The notes under the pieces are model-generated. The model ran no database searches and was not told the origin of the DNA. It saw only the letters and a program-made list of their open reading frames with translations. The position numbers and the translations under genes are program-made. DNA of 64,000 nt from positions 26,991,741 to 27,055,740 of the forward strand of contig OY821782.1 in the NCBI GenBank assembly GCA_963682175.1, in the 5' to 3' direction. Shown here one piece after another: positions 33,433 through 43,744 of this stretch. This DNA is from Triglochin maritima (Eukaryota > Streptophyta > Magnoliopsida > Alismatales > Juncaginaceae). Position 1 is the stretch's first letter, and every line of letters begins with the position of its first letter.

Positions 33433-36423
33433 ATGGCTGCTAATTTCCGTGAGGAGGAGCAGTTGCTGGACCCACCTATTCCACCTGTGCTTCCAGTTGT
33501 CGTTCCCATACCTCTTCGTGATCGATGCTACCCGAGCCGTACCACTCTACCCTCATGCATCGTATTACCAGAGGCTAATGGGAACCATTTTGAGGTTAAG
33601 CCTCAATTCATTTCCATGCTCCCTCATTTCACTGGGAAAGGTGACCCCTATATCTTTCTCAGGGAATTTGAGGAGGTCTGTGCTATGTTCAAGCTGCAAC
33701 AACTTAGCACAGACTCCATCCATCTTAGGCTTGTCCCCTTTGCGCTGAAGGATGATGCCAAGAAGTGGTTGTACAGCAACCAGGCGAATTCCTTTAGGGC
33801 TTGGGATGAGTTTCAATCTGCATTCCTCAAGAAGTACTTTCCTAATCATCAGACTCAAAAATTGAGGAACGAAATCAATTCGTTCTATCAACATGAGACC
33901 GAACCATTTCATGCATATCTTGAGAGGTTCAAAGAGCTACTATCCTCGTGCCCTCACCATGGAATTGAGTTGTGGCGTCTTTGTCAGATTGTGTATGAGG
34001 GTCTTCACATCCCGTCCAGAACGCTCCTTGAGTCCATGTGTCAAGGAGAGTTCTTGGGAAAGGATGAAAGGGAGGCATGGGCCTTCCTAGAAGACCTCGC
34101 TGAGAAAACCATGCAGTGGGAGAGTGTGAGGGAACCACCTGCATCATCTAGTATAGGAGCGAGGATCGCGAATGCAAACTCGACTAGATCGGGTGCCGCA
34201 TTTGCTATCGATACCACTACGGCCACCGAGGCACGCATGGCGGCCTTAATGCGCCGTATGGATTCGATTGAGCTCCAAAACCGACAAAGTGCACCTCACA
34301 TGTCCACATCTGGTCCAGTTCCTTGTCATTCATGTGGTAGGATAGGTCATGTAGAGAGCGAGTGTGAGTCCATTCCTCCTGAGATGGAGCGTGTCAACGC
34401 CATCTATGACAGAGCTAGGAATGACCCATACTCATCATCTTATAACCCTAGATGGAGGAACCACCCCAATTTTTTATGGAACCAAAATAATGCCCCGGGT
34501 GGTCCTTCAAACTCCTCTAGTCCACCTTACCAATCACACCAACCTCCCATGCATGCACATTCCTATCAGCCACCCCAAACACAAACCACCAATCAATCAG
34601 GTTTCTCAAATTCCAATAATATGGAAACCCGATTCAATTCGCTTGAGACCTTGACTCGTGGGCTTGAAAACTCAATGAATTTTTTTATGTCAACCACTAG
34701 TCAAGTTCTCACTTCAAGTCAGCAGACCATCAAATCTCTAGAGCTTCAGATGGGCCAATTGGCTCAGTCTGTACATGAAAGAGAGAAAGGGTCTTTTCCT
34801 AGCCAGCCTGAGGCTAACCCCCGCATGTACCAACAACAACAAATGGAAAATGAGAATGTGGTACCTCGGGGGAGGCAAGTGAACCATGTGGAGGAACCTG
34901 TTCACCATGTCAATTCCATTGTGACCTTAAGGAATGGAAAACAGGTTGACAATCACATTTCCTTGCCACACCCACCACCATCTATGCAACCCCTCAGTGG
35001 GAATGGTGGTGAAGAAGAGGCTGAGGGTGAGGGTAATACACCAAGGCTTCCTTCTCAGGCACAGCAGAAAACCTACCTGCCAAAAGCTCCCTATCCAAGT
35101 AGGTTAACCAAAAATCAGAGTGACAACATGGACAAGATAGTAGAGGTGTTTAAGCAAGTAAAGGTTAACATCCCCTTGTTGGATGTCATCCAACAAATAC
35201 CTCAATATGCCAAAGTGTTGAAAGATCTCTGCACCACCAAGAGGAAGACCAATGTTCCTAAGAAAGCATTCTTGGCTGCAAATATCAGCTCACTTTTGTC
35301 CAATCCCACCTACACAAAATACAAGGACCTTGGGTGTCCTACTATTCAGTGTACGATAAGGGACACTAGACTGAGCAATGTTTTGCTTGATTTAGGATCA
35401 GCGGTCAACCTCCTCCCATTCTCTGTTTATCAACAGTTGAACTTGGGAGAATTGAAACCAACTAAGATCACCCTCCAATTGGCGGATAGATCCATTCGTA
35501 TTCCCATGGGGATTATCGAGGATGTGCTTATCAAAGTTGGAGATTTTATATTTCAAGTCGATTTTGTTGTCCTCGATACCAATCCTGTTGCGAACACCCA
35601 CTCTCAAATACCTTTGATTTTGGGTAGACCATTTCTGGCAACCTCCAATGCCTTGATTAATTGTAGAAATGGTCTCATGAAGCTCTCATTCGGTAACATG
35701 AGTGCCGAGTTTCATGTGTTCAACTCTGGTAGGCAACAGGAACCCATGGATGAACCTTTAAATCTAAATCTCATCCGCCAATTAGAGAAAGCACCGCAAA
35801 ATCAACGAACACCCCTAACACCAATGCAACCCATTGAGAATGTTCGTGGGCCCAGCGAAGACTCATTGCCTGTCTTTGCAATGCAACAGAGTGAGCTGGC
35901 CTCAAACATGAATGTTCAAAGGGAGTGTTCGTTGCATGATTCAGTTGAGAGTACGAGTGAGAGTGAGACACCTCACCATATGCCTATACCTGAAGGTGTC
36001 TCTTCCTCATGTCCCATGGCCATTGAGCCATTTGAGCTTCATATTGACTCCAACAAGGACCCACCTATGACCGAGCTTATGCTTGATGATCTAAATGATG
36101 GTGGGAGGTCCTTGTTGGATGACTTGGGGAGAAGCCTCATTCTTAGTGATGCATGTCTGCTGCATCCATCGAATGAGCCTGAGGAACTCATTCCGATGCT
36201 CCCGCCTATTGGTTGGAGGGTTTTCTTCGATGAGCAATTAAACCCTAGCGAGGCAACACAACTTCATTCTTTGTTGCCCACACCCAACCAATATCATGAG
36301 GGGTTCGAGCCTTTCAGCTTTGACCTTTCACCCCTCATGACACCTCAGAGTACCAGTGGAGTTTGCCAATCTCGGCAAGTCTCTGGTCCTCGTGACTTGA
36401 TGTTCTCATTTGATGTTCCTTGA
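33433..36423 (+). CDS. Element D gag-protease protein (about 996 aa), intact
   Basis: The ATG at 33433 (MAANFREEE) is preferred because the capsid homology begins just after it (PIPLRDRCYPSRTTLPSCIV). The frame is open from 33265. Capsid covers roughly residues 30-250 (FLREFEEVCAMF, LERFKELLSSCPHHGIELW). Zinc knuckle CHSCGRIGHVESEC is near 298-311. The aspartic protease is near 600-750, with LLDLGSAVNLLPFSVYQQL and ILGRPFLATSNALINC; Asp-Leu-Gly in place of Asp-Ser/Thr-Gly is usual in this lineage. The tail of about 240 residues carries PIGWRVFFDEQL near 924 and ends FSFDVP. It would assemble virus-like particles and process gag, but with no polymerase it must rely on enzymes from elsewhere. 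Confidence 0.9.
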   Translation: MAANFREEEQLLDPPIPPVLPVVVPIPLRDRCYPSRTTLPSCIVLPEANGNHFEVKPQFISMLPHFTGKGDPYIFLREFEEVCAMFKLQQLSTDSIHLRLVPFALKDDAKKWLYSNQANSFRAWDEFQSAFLKKYFPNHQTQKLRNEINSFYQHETEPFHAYLERFKELLSSCPHHGIELWRLCQIVYEGLHIPSRTLLESMCQGEFLGKDEREAWAFLEDLAEKTMQWESVREPPASSSIGARIANANSTRSGAAFAIDTTTATEARMAALMRRMDSIELQNRQSAPHMSTSGPVPCHSCGRIGHVESECESIPPEMERVNAIYDRARNDPYSSSYNPRWRNHPNFLWNQNNAPGGPSNSSSPPYQSHQPPMHAHSYQPPQTQTTNQSGFSNSNNMETRFNSLETLTRGLENSMNFFMSTTSQVLTSSQQTIKSLELQMGQLAQSVHEREKGSFPSQPEANPRMYQQQQMENENVVPRGRQVNHVEEPVHHVNSIVTLRNGKQVDNHISLPHPPPSMQPLSGNGGEEEAEGEGNTPRLPSQAQQKTYLPKAPYPSRLTKNQSDNMDKIVEVFKQVKVNIPLLDVIQQIPQYAKVLKDLCTTKRKTNVPKKAFLAANISSLLSNPTYTKYKDLGCPTIQCTIRDTRLSNVLLDLGSAVNLLPFSVYQQLNLGELKPTKITLQLADRSIRIPMGIIEDVLIKVGDFIFQVDFVVLDTNPVANTHSQIPLILGRPFLATSNALINCRNGLMKLSFGNMSAEFHVFNSGRQQEPMDEPLNLNLIRQLEKAPQNQRTPLTPMQPIENVRGPSEDSLPVFAMQQSELASNMNVQRECSLHDSVESTSESETPHHMPIPEGVSSSCPMAIEPFELHIDSNKDPPMTELMLDDLNDGGRSLLDDLGRSLILSDACLLHPSNEPEELIPMLPPIGWRVFFDEQLNPSEATQLHSLLPTPNQYHEGFEPFSFDLSPLMTPQSTSGVCQSRQVSGPRDLMFSFDVP

Positions 36424-38010
36424 CCAAATGATTATGAGAATATCTTGGTTGATGTGTATATCTTGTAAAAACAAAAAAAACAAAACAAAACAAAACAAAA
36501 AAAACAAAAAAAAGTGTGTAATAAAAGACTCCTTCAGTGAGCATCGATTGTTGTGGGCCCCAACCCTTGTGTACTTGGGCCCCAATTTCTTCACGTATTT
36601 ATCTCCCTTCTTCAGCTTCTCACAGGTTTTGAGGGAATTTGGGTTTGTGTCCATCAACATGACCCCGAACGTCCCTTTGTACTTCATGTTGGTGAGATTG
36701 TTCCTTTTTCATGCATGTATCCATGTAGTATCTTGTTCACATTCATTGAGGACAATGCATGAAGTAGGTGTGGGGGGTGTTTTACGTGTGTACATATTCG
36801 AGTCTTTTTCCTTTGGTTTTCTTTTCTTTTGTGTGTACTGCTAGGGTCATGTTAGTGTTCCTCATTTAACATTGATATATCTGCTTGCCATGATCCTTGG
36901 GTGACTTGTCTTCTTTTGCTTGCCGAGTGTTTTAAAATTTTCACATTTCTTTCAAAATCTTCATGTGTTTGCGAAAGAAAATGTTTTGTGGGTTTTGCGT
37001 GTGTTTAGCATGTGCAAAACCTTTGAGAGGCAAAGTAAAAAGAAAGCTCCCAAAATTGTCTTGAACTTGATGCATTAGGATTTCTAGTTTACTGGCTTTA
37101 GGTCTTATCGAGTCGTTAGGATGCACCCCGGTTTTCCCTCGGGGGGCGTGTAATCATAGGGTTTCAGCACTCAAACATTTAAAGAAGTCCACCCTGAACC
37201 TAGTGAGTCAAATAATTCGTGTCTGTTAGTATAAGGAAGTTTGTCGTAGTCAAGGGCCCTTAATCTCTTTTTGTGAAACTTAAGTGTAGGGGTTTTGGTT
37301 CCCATATAGATAAATAAGTGGTGTTCTCTCTTCTCGCACGGCTCCTATCACTCGGGAAAGTAGGTCTGAGGGGACTTTGTGCCTGGTGCTTTCGAGTCAT
37401 CTGACTTGGGATGCACCGACCGAACTCCCGTTACACGGGTGGTAGTGAACGCCCTATGTGGAGATTTGGGGGAAGGTGTACGTGATAGTGTAAGTCCTCA
37501 TAGGCAATGATGCACGAAACCTGACCCTGGGAGAATCAAACACCAACCAATAAATGCTCCAAAGAAAAAGAAAAAAAAAGAAAAAAAGAAGAAAAAAAAG
37601 AGTCAAATAAGAACCAAAATGGACTTTACACATGGTATCACTTTCAGAAGTTAAGGTTGCCCATGTCTTTCACTTAAGTCCTTAACTAACTCTCACGAAT
37701 AACTCATTAGTCTAGGTGTGTGGACCGATTACATATAGAGAGTCGACCCGTAGTATTACCGCATCCAATGATCGACAAAATAAGTCCAACGAGTCATGTA
37801 GCTAGATTGATTAATGCATCTTGTTCGGATTTTGTGGGTATATCCGCTGAGAACCCTCAGGAGACAACACTCCTCCTCCTTGGCGACAGGGAGGTTTAAC
37901 GGCTTGTTGCACGTGCTAAGTGCAACCGTGATTCCTACGAAAGTGAGTTAGGATTTCTTGTTTTTCGCATGCTTTTCTCTTTATTTGTTTTGCTCGGGAC
38001 TAGCAAAAGT
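36424..38010 (+). other. Element D 3' non-coding region
   Basis: It starts with an A-rich tract (36469-36515) just after the stop codon. An internal polypurine tract follows (36744-36780, GAGGACAATGCATGAAG then GTGTGGGGGGTG). About 1 kb after that is conserved with G and E (for example CTATGTGGAGATTTGGGG near 37456). The hairpin module lies at 37840-37965. A 63-codon frame (37711-37899) ends with the same peptide seen in H. Confidence 0.75.
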
Positions 38011-38026
38011 TAGGCGTGGGGGTATT
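38011..38026 (+). promoter_or_regulatory. Element D 3' polypurine tract
   Basis: TAGGCGTGGGGGTATT abuts the 3' LTR start TGATTGACATC. Confidence 0.85.
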
Positions 38027-39380
38027 TGATTGACATCATTTCATGCTCATATTTGTATCTTATATCCATTATCTTTCACCTAAACAATGCTATGTTACGA
38101 GTTTTATGTTTAGTTTTCAGGAATAATTAGGTTTGAAGAGATGAAGCATAAAAGGACCCAAAAGCTGGGAAAAAGGACTGGATTGTGAGATCTGGGGACC
38201 AAGATGCAAGGGAGAAGGACCTGAACGCAAGACAGAGGGACCTAAGAGTAAAACAGAATACTTCACACCATCATGGGGAGTATTTTAGCAATTTGATTCG
38301 GGTCGGAGCTCCAACAAACGAAGTAGATGCATCAAATACCACCAAAAGCACAAAGAAAAGCCCAGAATAAATCTCAACTGGATCCGGACATTTTGGACCG
38401 CCAATTGGCGGTCTGGATTAGTCCAGATCCGCCAAGATTTCTCCTGGACTTGTATTAATGTTCGTTTAGGCTATTTTTGGTGTTTGTTTAGTCCCACATC
38501 GGGGGATTGTCCCGGATTAGCTTTTTCCATGCCTATAAATAGAACTCTTCACCTCCTATTGTAATCACTCCATATTTTAAGTGGCTATCCTTCCTACTAG
38601 AAGTGAGGCCTTGAAGCACACACTAAAGTAGGAGGATGTTACTTTTAATGTGAGTCATTTTATCAATAAAGTTTTGTGTTTCTTTCATTGTTTGTTTATG
38701 CTTCTTTTATTGTTTGTGCATGTTTTAGTTTAATCGTCTTTTATTTCTAGCTTAGTTTTAATATGCTTTCTTTCCATAGTTTAATAATTAGTGTAATGTT
38801 TAGTGAGTAGTTTTCATCCCCTTTGGGGGGTGGAGTAGATGTACATACATGCATTAGAGAATGGGATGAATGCTTTAATTTCAATGTGTTGATTAAACAT
38901 GAATGTATGCTTGCTTGTTTAGGATAGAATTTACAACTTGATGAGTTTTGCCAAAATGATTAGACATCTCTCATGCTTGTTTAGGTTCTGAAATAAACAA
39001 CTTGCATATGTAAATGTTAATCAACTAAGTTGGTGAATAGATTGATAGGTTTTGCCATAACATTTAGACACTTCCTATGCTTGATAAACACCACCTTCAT
39101 GTGCTTAAAGAATGTATTCTACACCCACCTCTTTGTTTGTGTGCACTCACTCCACCCCTTAGGGGTTTTCCATTCCTGAAATTCCAACATTCTTGTTTTG
39201 TTCTTAGCTTAGTTCTTATTTCATCGTTTGTTTGCTTCTTTCACATTTCATACTTCTTAGAGTAGTGTAGTGTAGGTTAGCATAATAACATCTCTTCCAC
39301 CTATTTTGCCACTTGATTTCTGATAAACAAAAAGCTGCTCACCTCCCAGAGGACGACCCGTACTTGCCACCGCTTCATCG
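38027..39380 (+). repeat. Element D 3' LTR (last about 45 bases missing)
   Basis: It starts TGATTGACATC and ends inside CTTCATCGCG, where an inverted LTR copy begins. It contains CCGCCAATTGGCGG at 38398-38411, the USE at 38491-38501 and TATAAATA at 38534-38541. Confidence 0.9.
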
Positions 39381-39610
39381 CGCCAAAAACTTGTTGAACG
39401 TTTTAATTAAACCGCAAGTGCACGGCCGCGATAAAGCGGTGGCAAGTACGGGTCGTCGTCAGGGAGGTGAGCAGCTTCTTGTTTATTAGAAATCAAGTGG
39501 CAAAATAGGTGGAAGAGATGTTATTATGCTAACCTACACTACACTACTCTAAGAAGTATGAAATGTGAAAGAAGCAAACAAACGATGAAATAAGAACTAA
39601 GCTAAGAACT
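39381..39610 (-). repeat. Inverted fragment of a D-type LTR end plus primer-site edge
   Basis: The segment is the reverse complement of the last part of a D-type 5' LTR with the first bases beyond it (CCAAAAACTTGTTG). With 39203-39380 it forms arms of about 180 bases around a loop of about 45 bases. It shares variants with the adjacent 3' LTR (GGTTAGCATA) rather than with the 5' LTR (GGTTCGCATA). Confidence 0.88.
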
Positions 39611-39789
39611 TTATGAAAGTGAGGACAGTGATGCAATTGATTTTGATGACCGGGGAGACTATGGAATTGATTTCAATCCACTTGATGATAGATCTGAGTG
39701 TTGGGATGTGAAGGAGTCCAACCCAAGTTGTGGGAAAGAAGTTTCGTAATGTGAAATCCTTCAGAATGTGTTAGTTAACCCACTGCATT

Positions 39790-41470
39790 TTGAGTGAATG
39801 TGAGATAACCTACTTGAAAAGTCAACCAGATAGGGTCACAACTAGGTGTAGAGATGTTCAATGTCAGTTGAGAATCCATGTCTCTAGGTTAAATGATGGG
39901 AGAGTATTTGAAATCAAGACTTTGAGGTTGCCACATACTTGCTCATCTGTAAACAATTGTGCCTCTAAGATGGCCACTAGGGAGTGGATTGCCTACCAGT
40001 GCAAGGAGTGGCTTGCATTAGATGATAGACTCACTATGAGGAACATATATGACCAAGTTAAGAGGAAATTTCACCTGTGCCTGCCTTACCATAAAGTTTG
40101 GAGGGGTATGTAGATTACAATGAAGAAGTTGGGGGGAGGGGGTCAAGATCAACAATATGCTTTGATCCCATCTTTGGTTAGGGAGATGATCAAGACCAAC
40201 CGTGGTAATGTAATCAGTTTTGAAGTCAAACCTAAAGATTGGTCCTTCTACAGATTGTTTGTGTGTCTAAAGGGCTGCAGTGATGGTTTTCTGAATGGTT
40301 GTAGACCTCGTCTAGGCCTAGATGGTTGTCATCTGAAAGGGAAGTATAAGGGTACTCTATTATCTGCCACTTCAGTTGATGGAAATCACCAACTTTTCCC
40401 TATAGCATTTGCTGTAGTTGAATTCGAGAGTCATAGAAGTTGGGTCTGGTTTCTTGATCATAACAAAAAGCCAGTGGGTCACAGGAATGGTTTGGTTGTT
40501 ATAAGTGATAGGTGCAAAGGTTTAGAGGAGGGGGTAAGAGAGGTTTTCGGTGGGTGTGAGCATAGAGCATGTGTTAGACACCTTTATCAAAACTTTCAAA
40601 AGAAATTCAAGAGTGCGTTGTTGCTTAGTTTGATGTGGGAGGCTGCCTCTGCCTATACGACCACTGATATGGAAGAAAAATGCAGTATATAAGGGAGATT
40701 AATGAGGGTGCACATGATTGGTTAGTGTAGGTGGATAACAGTAACAGAATTTGGTCAAGGAGTCAATTTGGGTGTGAGGCTAGGTCTGATTATGTTCAAC
40801 CTAAGTGAGTCCTTCAACAATTACATCAGGGAAGTTAGGTATCTTCCTAATGTAACTATGGTGGACCATTTGTGACAGAAATTGATGCAGACCATGTTTA
40901 AGAAACAAGAAGATAGCAGAGACTGGACAAATGTTGTAGTGCCAAAAGCCAAAACATGGTTAAATGAAATGTCCAGGCAGTTATGCAAAATTTTCTATCA
41001 AAAGATGTCCTAAGTCCAAGGCAGAAGTGTGTAATGGAAACAAAAGATGCATTGTTGACTTGCTTGAGAAGTCCTTCACTTGCAGAGTTTGGTAATTGAC
41101 AGGGCTGCCATGCCATCTTGCCTTTGCTTTCATTGGGACAATTAGAGGGCTCGTTGGGAGGATTATGTTAGTCCGTGATATTCCAAAGCAGTGTATGATC
41201 AAGCTTATGAGGTGGGTATTAATCCAATGGCAGATAAATCAGAGTGGGAACATGTAGAGGGGCTTACAGTATCACCTTCAACAGTGAAGAGACAACCCGA
41301 AAGGCCGAGGCAGGTCAGATACAAGGGCACAATGGACCCAAGCTGCAGTAAAAGATAGAAGCAATGCACTAGGTGTGGTCTACTTGGTCACCATGCTAGG
41401 AGATGCAAGAAGCCAATTGGGTCCGAAACTGAAGATCAAGACACAACAAGGTTCACTCTAAACATGAGAA
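39790..41470 (+). pseudogene. MuDR-type transposase (MULE), decayed
   Basis: 39790-40113 resembles the MuDR N-terminal zinc-binding domain (CRDVQCQLRIHVSRLNDG, then LRLPHTCSS). After a stop at 40111-40113 the MULE catalytic domain follows (40120-40692): LGLDGCHLKGKYKGTLLSAT with the first Asp, LVVISDRCKGLEEGVREVF with the second Asp, and CEHRACVRHLYQNFQKKFK. Beyond 40690 stops and shifts accumulate, but a SWIM-like zinc motif (FTCRVW, then LTGLPCHLAFAF near 41080-41140) and a zinc knuckle (CTRCGLLGHHARRCKK, about 41360-41410) are visible. This is the usual plant MULE layout. It acts in the nucleus by cut-and-paste transposition; this copy is dead. Confidence 0.88.
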
Positions 41471-42026
41471 ATGCATTTTACTTTAATCACTTTCATATAT
41501 AAATATTCATGCATTAATGTTTTGTGGTTCTTACATTTTCAGGGATAAAAGAGGTGGGAAGAGAAGGAGAACCAGGAAGGAGGATGTGGGTATACTTGCA
41601 ACCTAATCAACCCTTTCAGTTACTCAAACAATAACCCTTACTACAACTGATCCACAATCCAACCAAAGTACCTATGGTTCTTTGTTGGACTCCTTCAATC
41701 GGTTGGAGGAGTGCAATGAAGGTTACATGATTCACAGTGGCCAACTTTTGTATGAGAGACTTTCGTATTAATTTAGTTCTTTGCTGACCACTTTCATTTG
41801 TAACTTTAGTTATTGCTTGAGTTTTAATTAGGGATTTTCTTGTAATTTTAATTATTCTTGGGAGAGAAATTTTTGTTGGAGACGGGGAACAAAAAAATTG
41901 AAGACTACAATGATGGGTTTGCCTTAGTATTAGTCGAAACTTAAAGAGAACAACATTCTTGTAATTACTTAAAAGTGAGAATGACAACGTTGGAAAAATA
42001 AAAAAAACAATTACTTAAACATAAAG

Positions 42027-42258
42027 TTCATAACGTGTCTAGAACATGTCGAGAATGTGTGTGTCGAGAATGTGTGTCCAGATCGTGTCCAAAACATGTC
42101 CAGAATGTGTGTCCATAACGTGTCAAAAACATGTCTAGCACATGTCGAGAATGTGTTTCCAGAACATATCCAAAATGTATGTGTCCAGGACATGTCCAGA
42201 ATGTGTGTGTACAGAACATGTCGAGAATGTGTGTCCAAGACGTGTGTCCAAGATGTGT
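42027..42258 (-). repeat. Inverted minisatellite of CCAGAATGTGTGT-type units
   Basis: It is the reverse complement of the unit at 23283-23562 (TTCTGGACAC), with 11- and 22-base periods. It ends directly at the junction with element E. Confidence 0.9.
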
Positions 42259-42261
42259 TTG

Positions 42262-43740
42262 CAAAAGAAAATATTTTCTGGGGTTTCAAGTGTTTGGCAT
42301 TCGCAAAATTTGTTGAGAGGCAAAGTAAAAAAGAGAAGCTCCTAGAATTGTCTTGAACATAATGCATTAGGATATCTTCTATACAGACTTTAGGTCCTAT
42401 CTCTAGTCGTTAGGGTACACCCCGGTTTTCTCTCTGAGGGAGAGTAACCATAGGGTTTCAGTACTTAAACAAATGAAGAAGTCCACCCAGAACCTATTGA
42501 GTTTCATTCTTTTGAAGGAATTTATGCATGTTAGTATAAGGAAATTTGTTGAGGTTAGGGACCCTTAAACTTCTTTTGTGAGACTTTTAGTGTCGGGTTT
42601 TGGTTCATCTGTAGAATAAGATATAATGAAGTAAGGCGTTCACTTTTGAAACATGGCTCTTACCACTCGGGAGAGTAAGCCGAGGGGGACTTAGTACCTA
42701 GTGCTTTCGAGTCGTCTGACTTGGAAAGCACCTACAGAACTCCCCAAGATTCTAAGTGGTGGGGATCGCCTTATGTGGAGATTTGGGGGGAAGGTATACG
42801 TGATAGTGTGTAAGTCCTCACAGGCAGTGATGCATGGAATCTGATCTTGGGAGAACCAACACACCAATATAAAAAAACCTTAATGGACTTTACACATTAA
42901 TGTGTCATTTCAGGATATTATGGTTTCATTTATCTTTCACTTAAGTTCGTAGTTAACTTGCACGAATAGTTCCCTAGGCTGGATGTGTGGACGAGAAATA
43001 CAAAGAAGAGAAATGAAGCAAAAAGGACTCCAATGCAAGAAGAAAAGACTATTTTGGAGGCTTTCTGGATATATTTGTAATGCTCAAGGACTTTAATGCA
43101 AGTCAGAGAGGACGTAATTGAAAACCCAGAGGGACATGATCGAAGAGAAAATATTTTTGGTGCAAAAGTCCATAATCTCAAGAACATGAGGAGTAATTCT
43201 ACAATTAAGACCAAATCGACTCGAGCCAATTGACCAGGGCTTCAACCCACGTCTTTTAAAGTCAACTTAACTTGCTGCCCCAATTTCATGCCAATCGAAT
43301 CAACCAGATTTGCCAATGGCGGATTTCAATCCGCTGTTGGCGGTAATTTGGATCCGATATTGTGGAGATGTTTGTAGGGTGTCAGGTATTTGGGTAGGAG
43401 CATTCCAAATCATCCAAATCTGATTTGAAGTCATCCAATTTCACTGAGATAAAGTCCAAACCATTCAAACTTCTATACATAAGTTTGTAATCCTACCATA
43501 TGTTCTATCCTCTCTCTTTCTCTCTTCTTCTCCTATTAGAGTGGATTTTAGTGCTTGTTTAGTTTAGTGTAGAGGAAGAGAACCCCCATTTGTAATCTTT
43601 CTTTCTTATCAAGTTTTAATTTCTTATTCTTTATGTTCTTATCTTAATTTGATGTAATTTTTATTCCATTGCTTTGATTTGATTTAGATTTCTTTACTTG
43701 TTTATATGTTGTTTTCTTTTGTGGTTTTTAGGGTAAATTT
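42262..43740 (+). mobile_element. Element E, right part: 3' region and decayed LTR
   Basis: It resumes E at the position equivalent to D 36967 and stays collinear with D to about 42985 (CTTATGTGGAGATTTGGGG near 42770). It then jumps into a diverged D-type LTR (about 43000-43740). That LTR carries a degenerate inverted motif (TTGCCAATGGCGG, then CCGCTGTTGGCGG). The polypurine tract, hairpin module and LTR start are deleted. No gene is present. Confidence 0.75.
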
Positions 43741-43744
43741 GCTT

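Larger units (their letters stand above)
30897..39380 (+). mobile_element. Element D: Athila-like gag-protease element (TR-GAG type), no pol
   Basis: D has a truncated 5' LTR, Asp-type primer site, leader, one intact long frame (33433-36423), a non-coding 3' region of about 1.6 kb, a polypurine tract and a 3' LTR. No reverse transcriptase, RNase H or integrase sequence is present between the LTRs. This matches the class described in plants as terminal-repeat retrotransposons with a GAG domain. The LTRs differ at roughly 15 sites in 1.3 kb. Both outer ends are damaged. Confidence 0.88.
39611..42261 (+). mobile_element. Mutator-like element, right part
   Basis: It holds a broken MuDR-type transposase, then about 500 bases of non-coding DNA, then an inverted copy of the minisatellite seen at 23283-23562. 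Athila-like element E resumes immediately after it. No reverse complement of the first 240 bases of the left terminus was found, so the right terminal repeat is lost or was never present. Confidence 0.65.

Noticed and set aside
23908..39622. AGTGA at 23908-23912 and 39618-39622 as a target duplication of the H/D block
   Set aside because: It requires assigning eight unexplained bases (39610-39617) to the insert, and the H and D outer ends are truncated, so a 5-base match is not convincing.
40120..40692. Host gene candidate from a clean 190-codon frame
   Set aside because: The sequence is the catalytic domain of a MULE transposase with flanking transposase domains in broken frames.
42028..42367. 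Similar repetitive open frames on both strands
   Set aside because: Again the inverted minisatellite; frames exist only because the repeat lacks stops.
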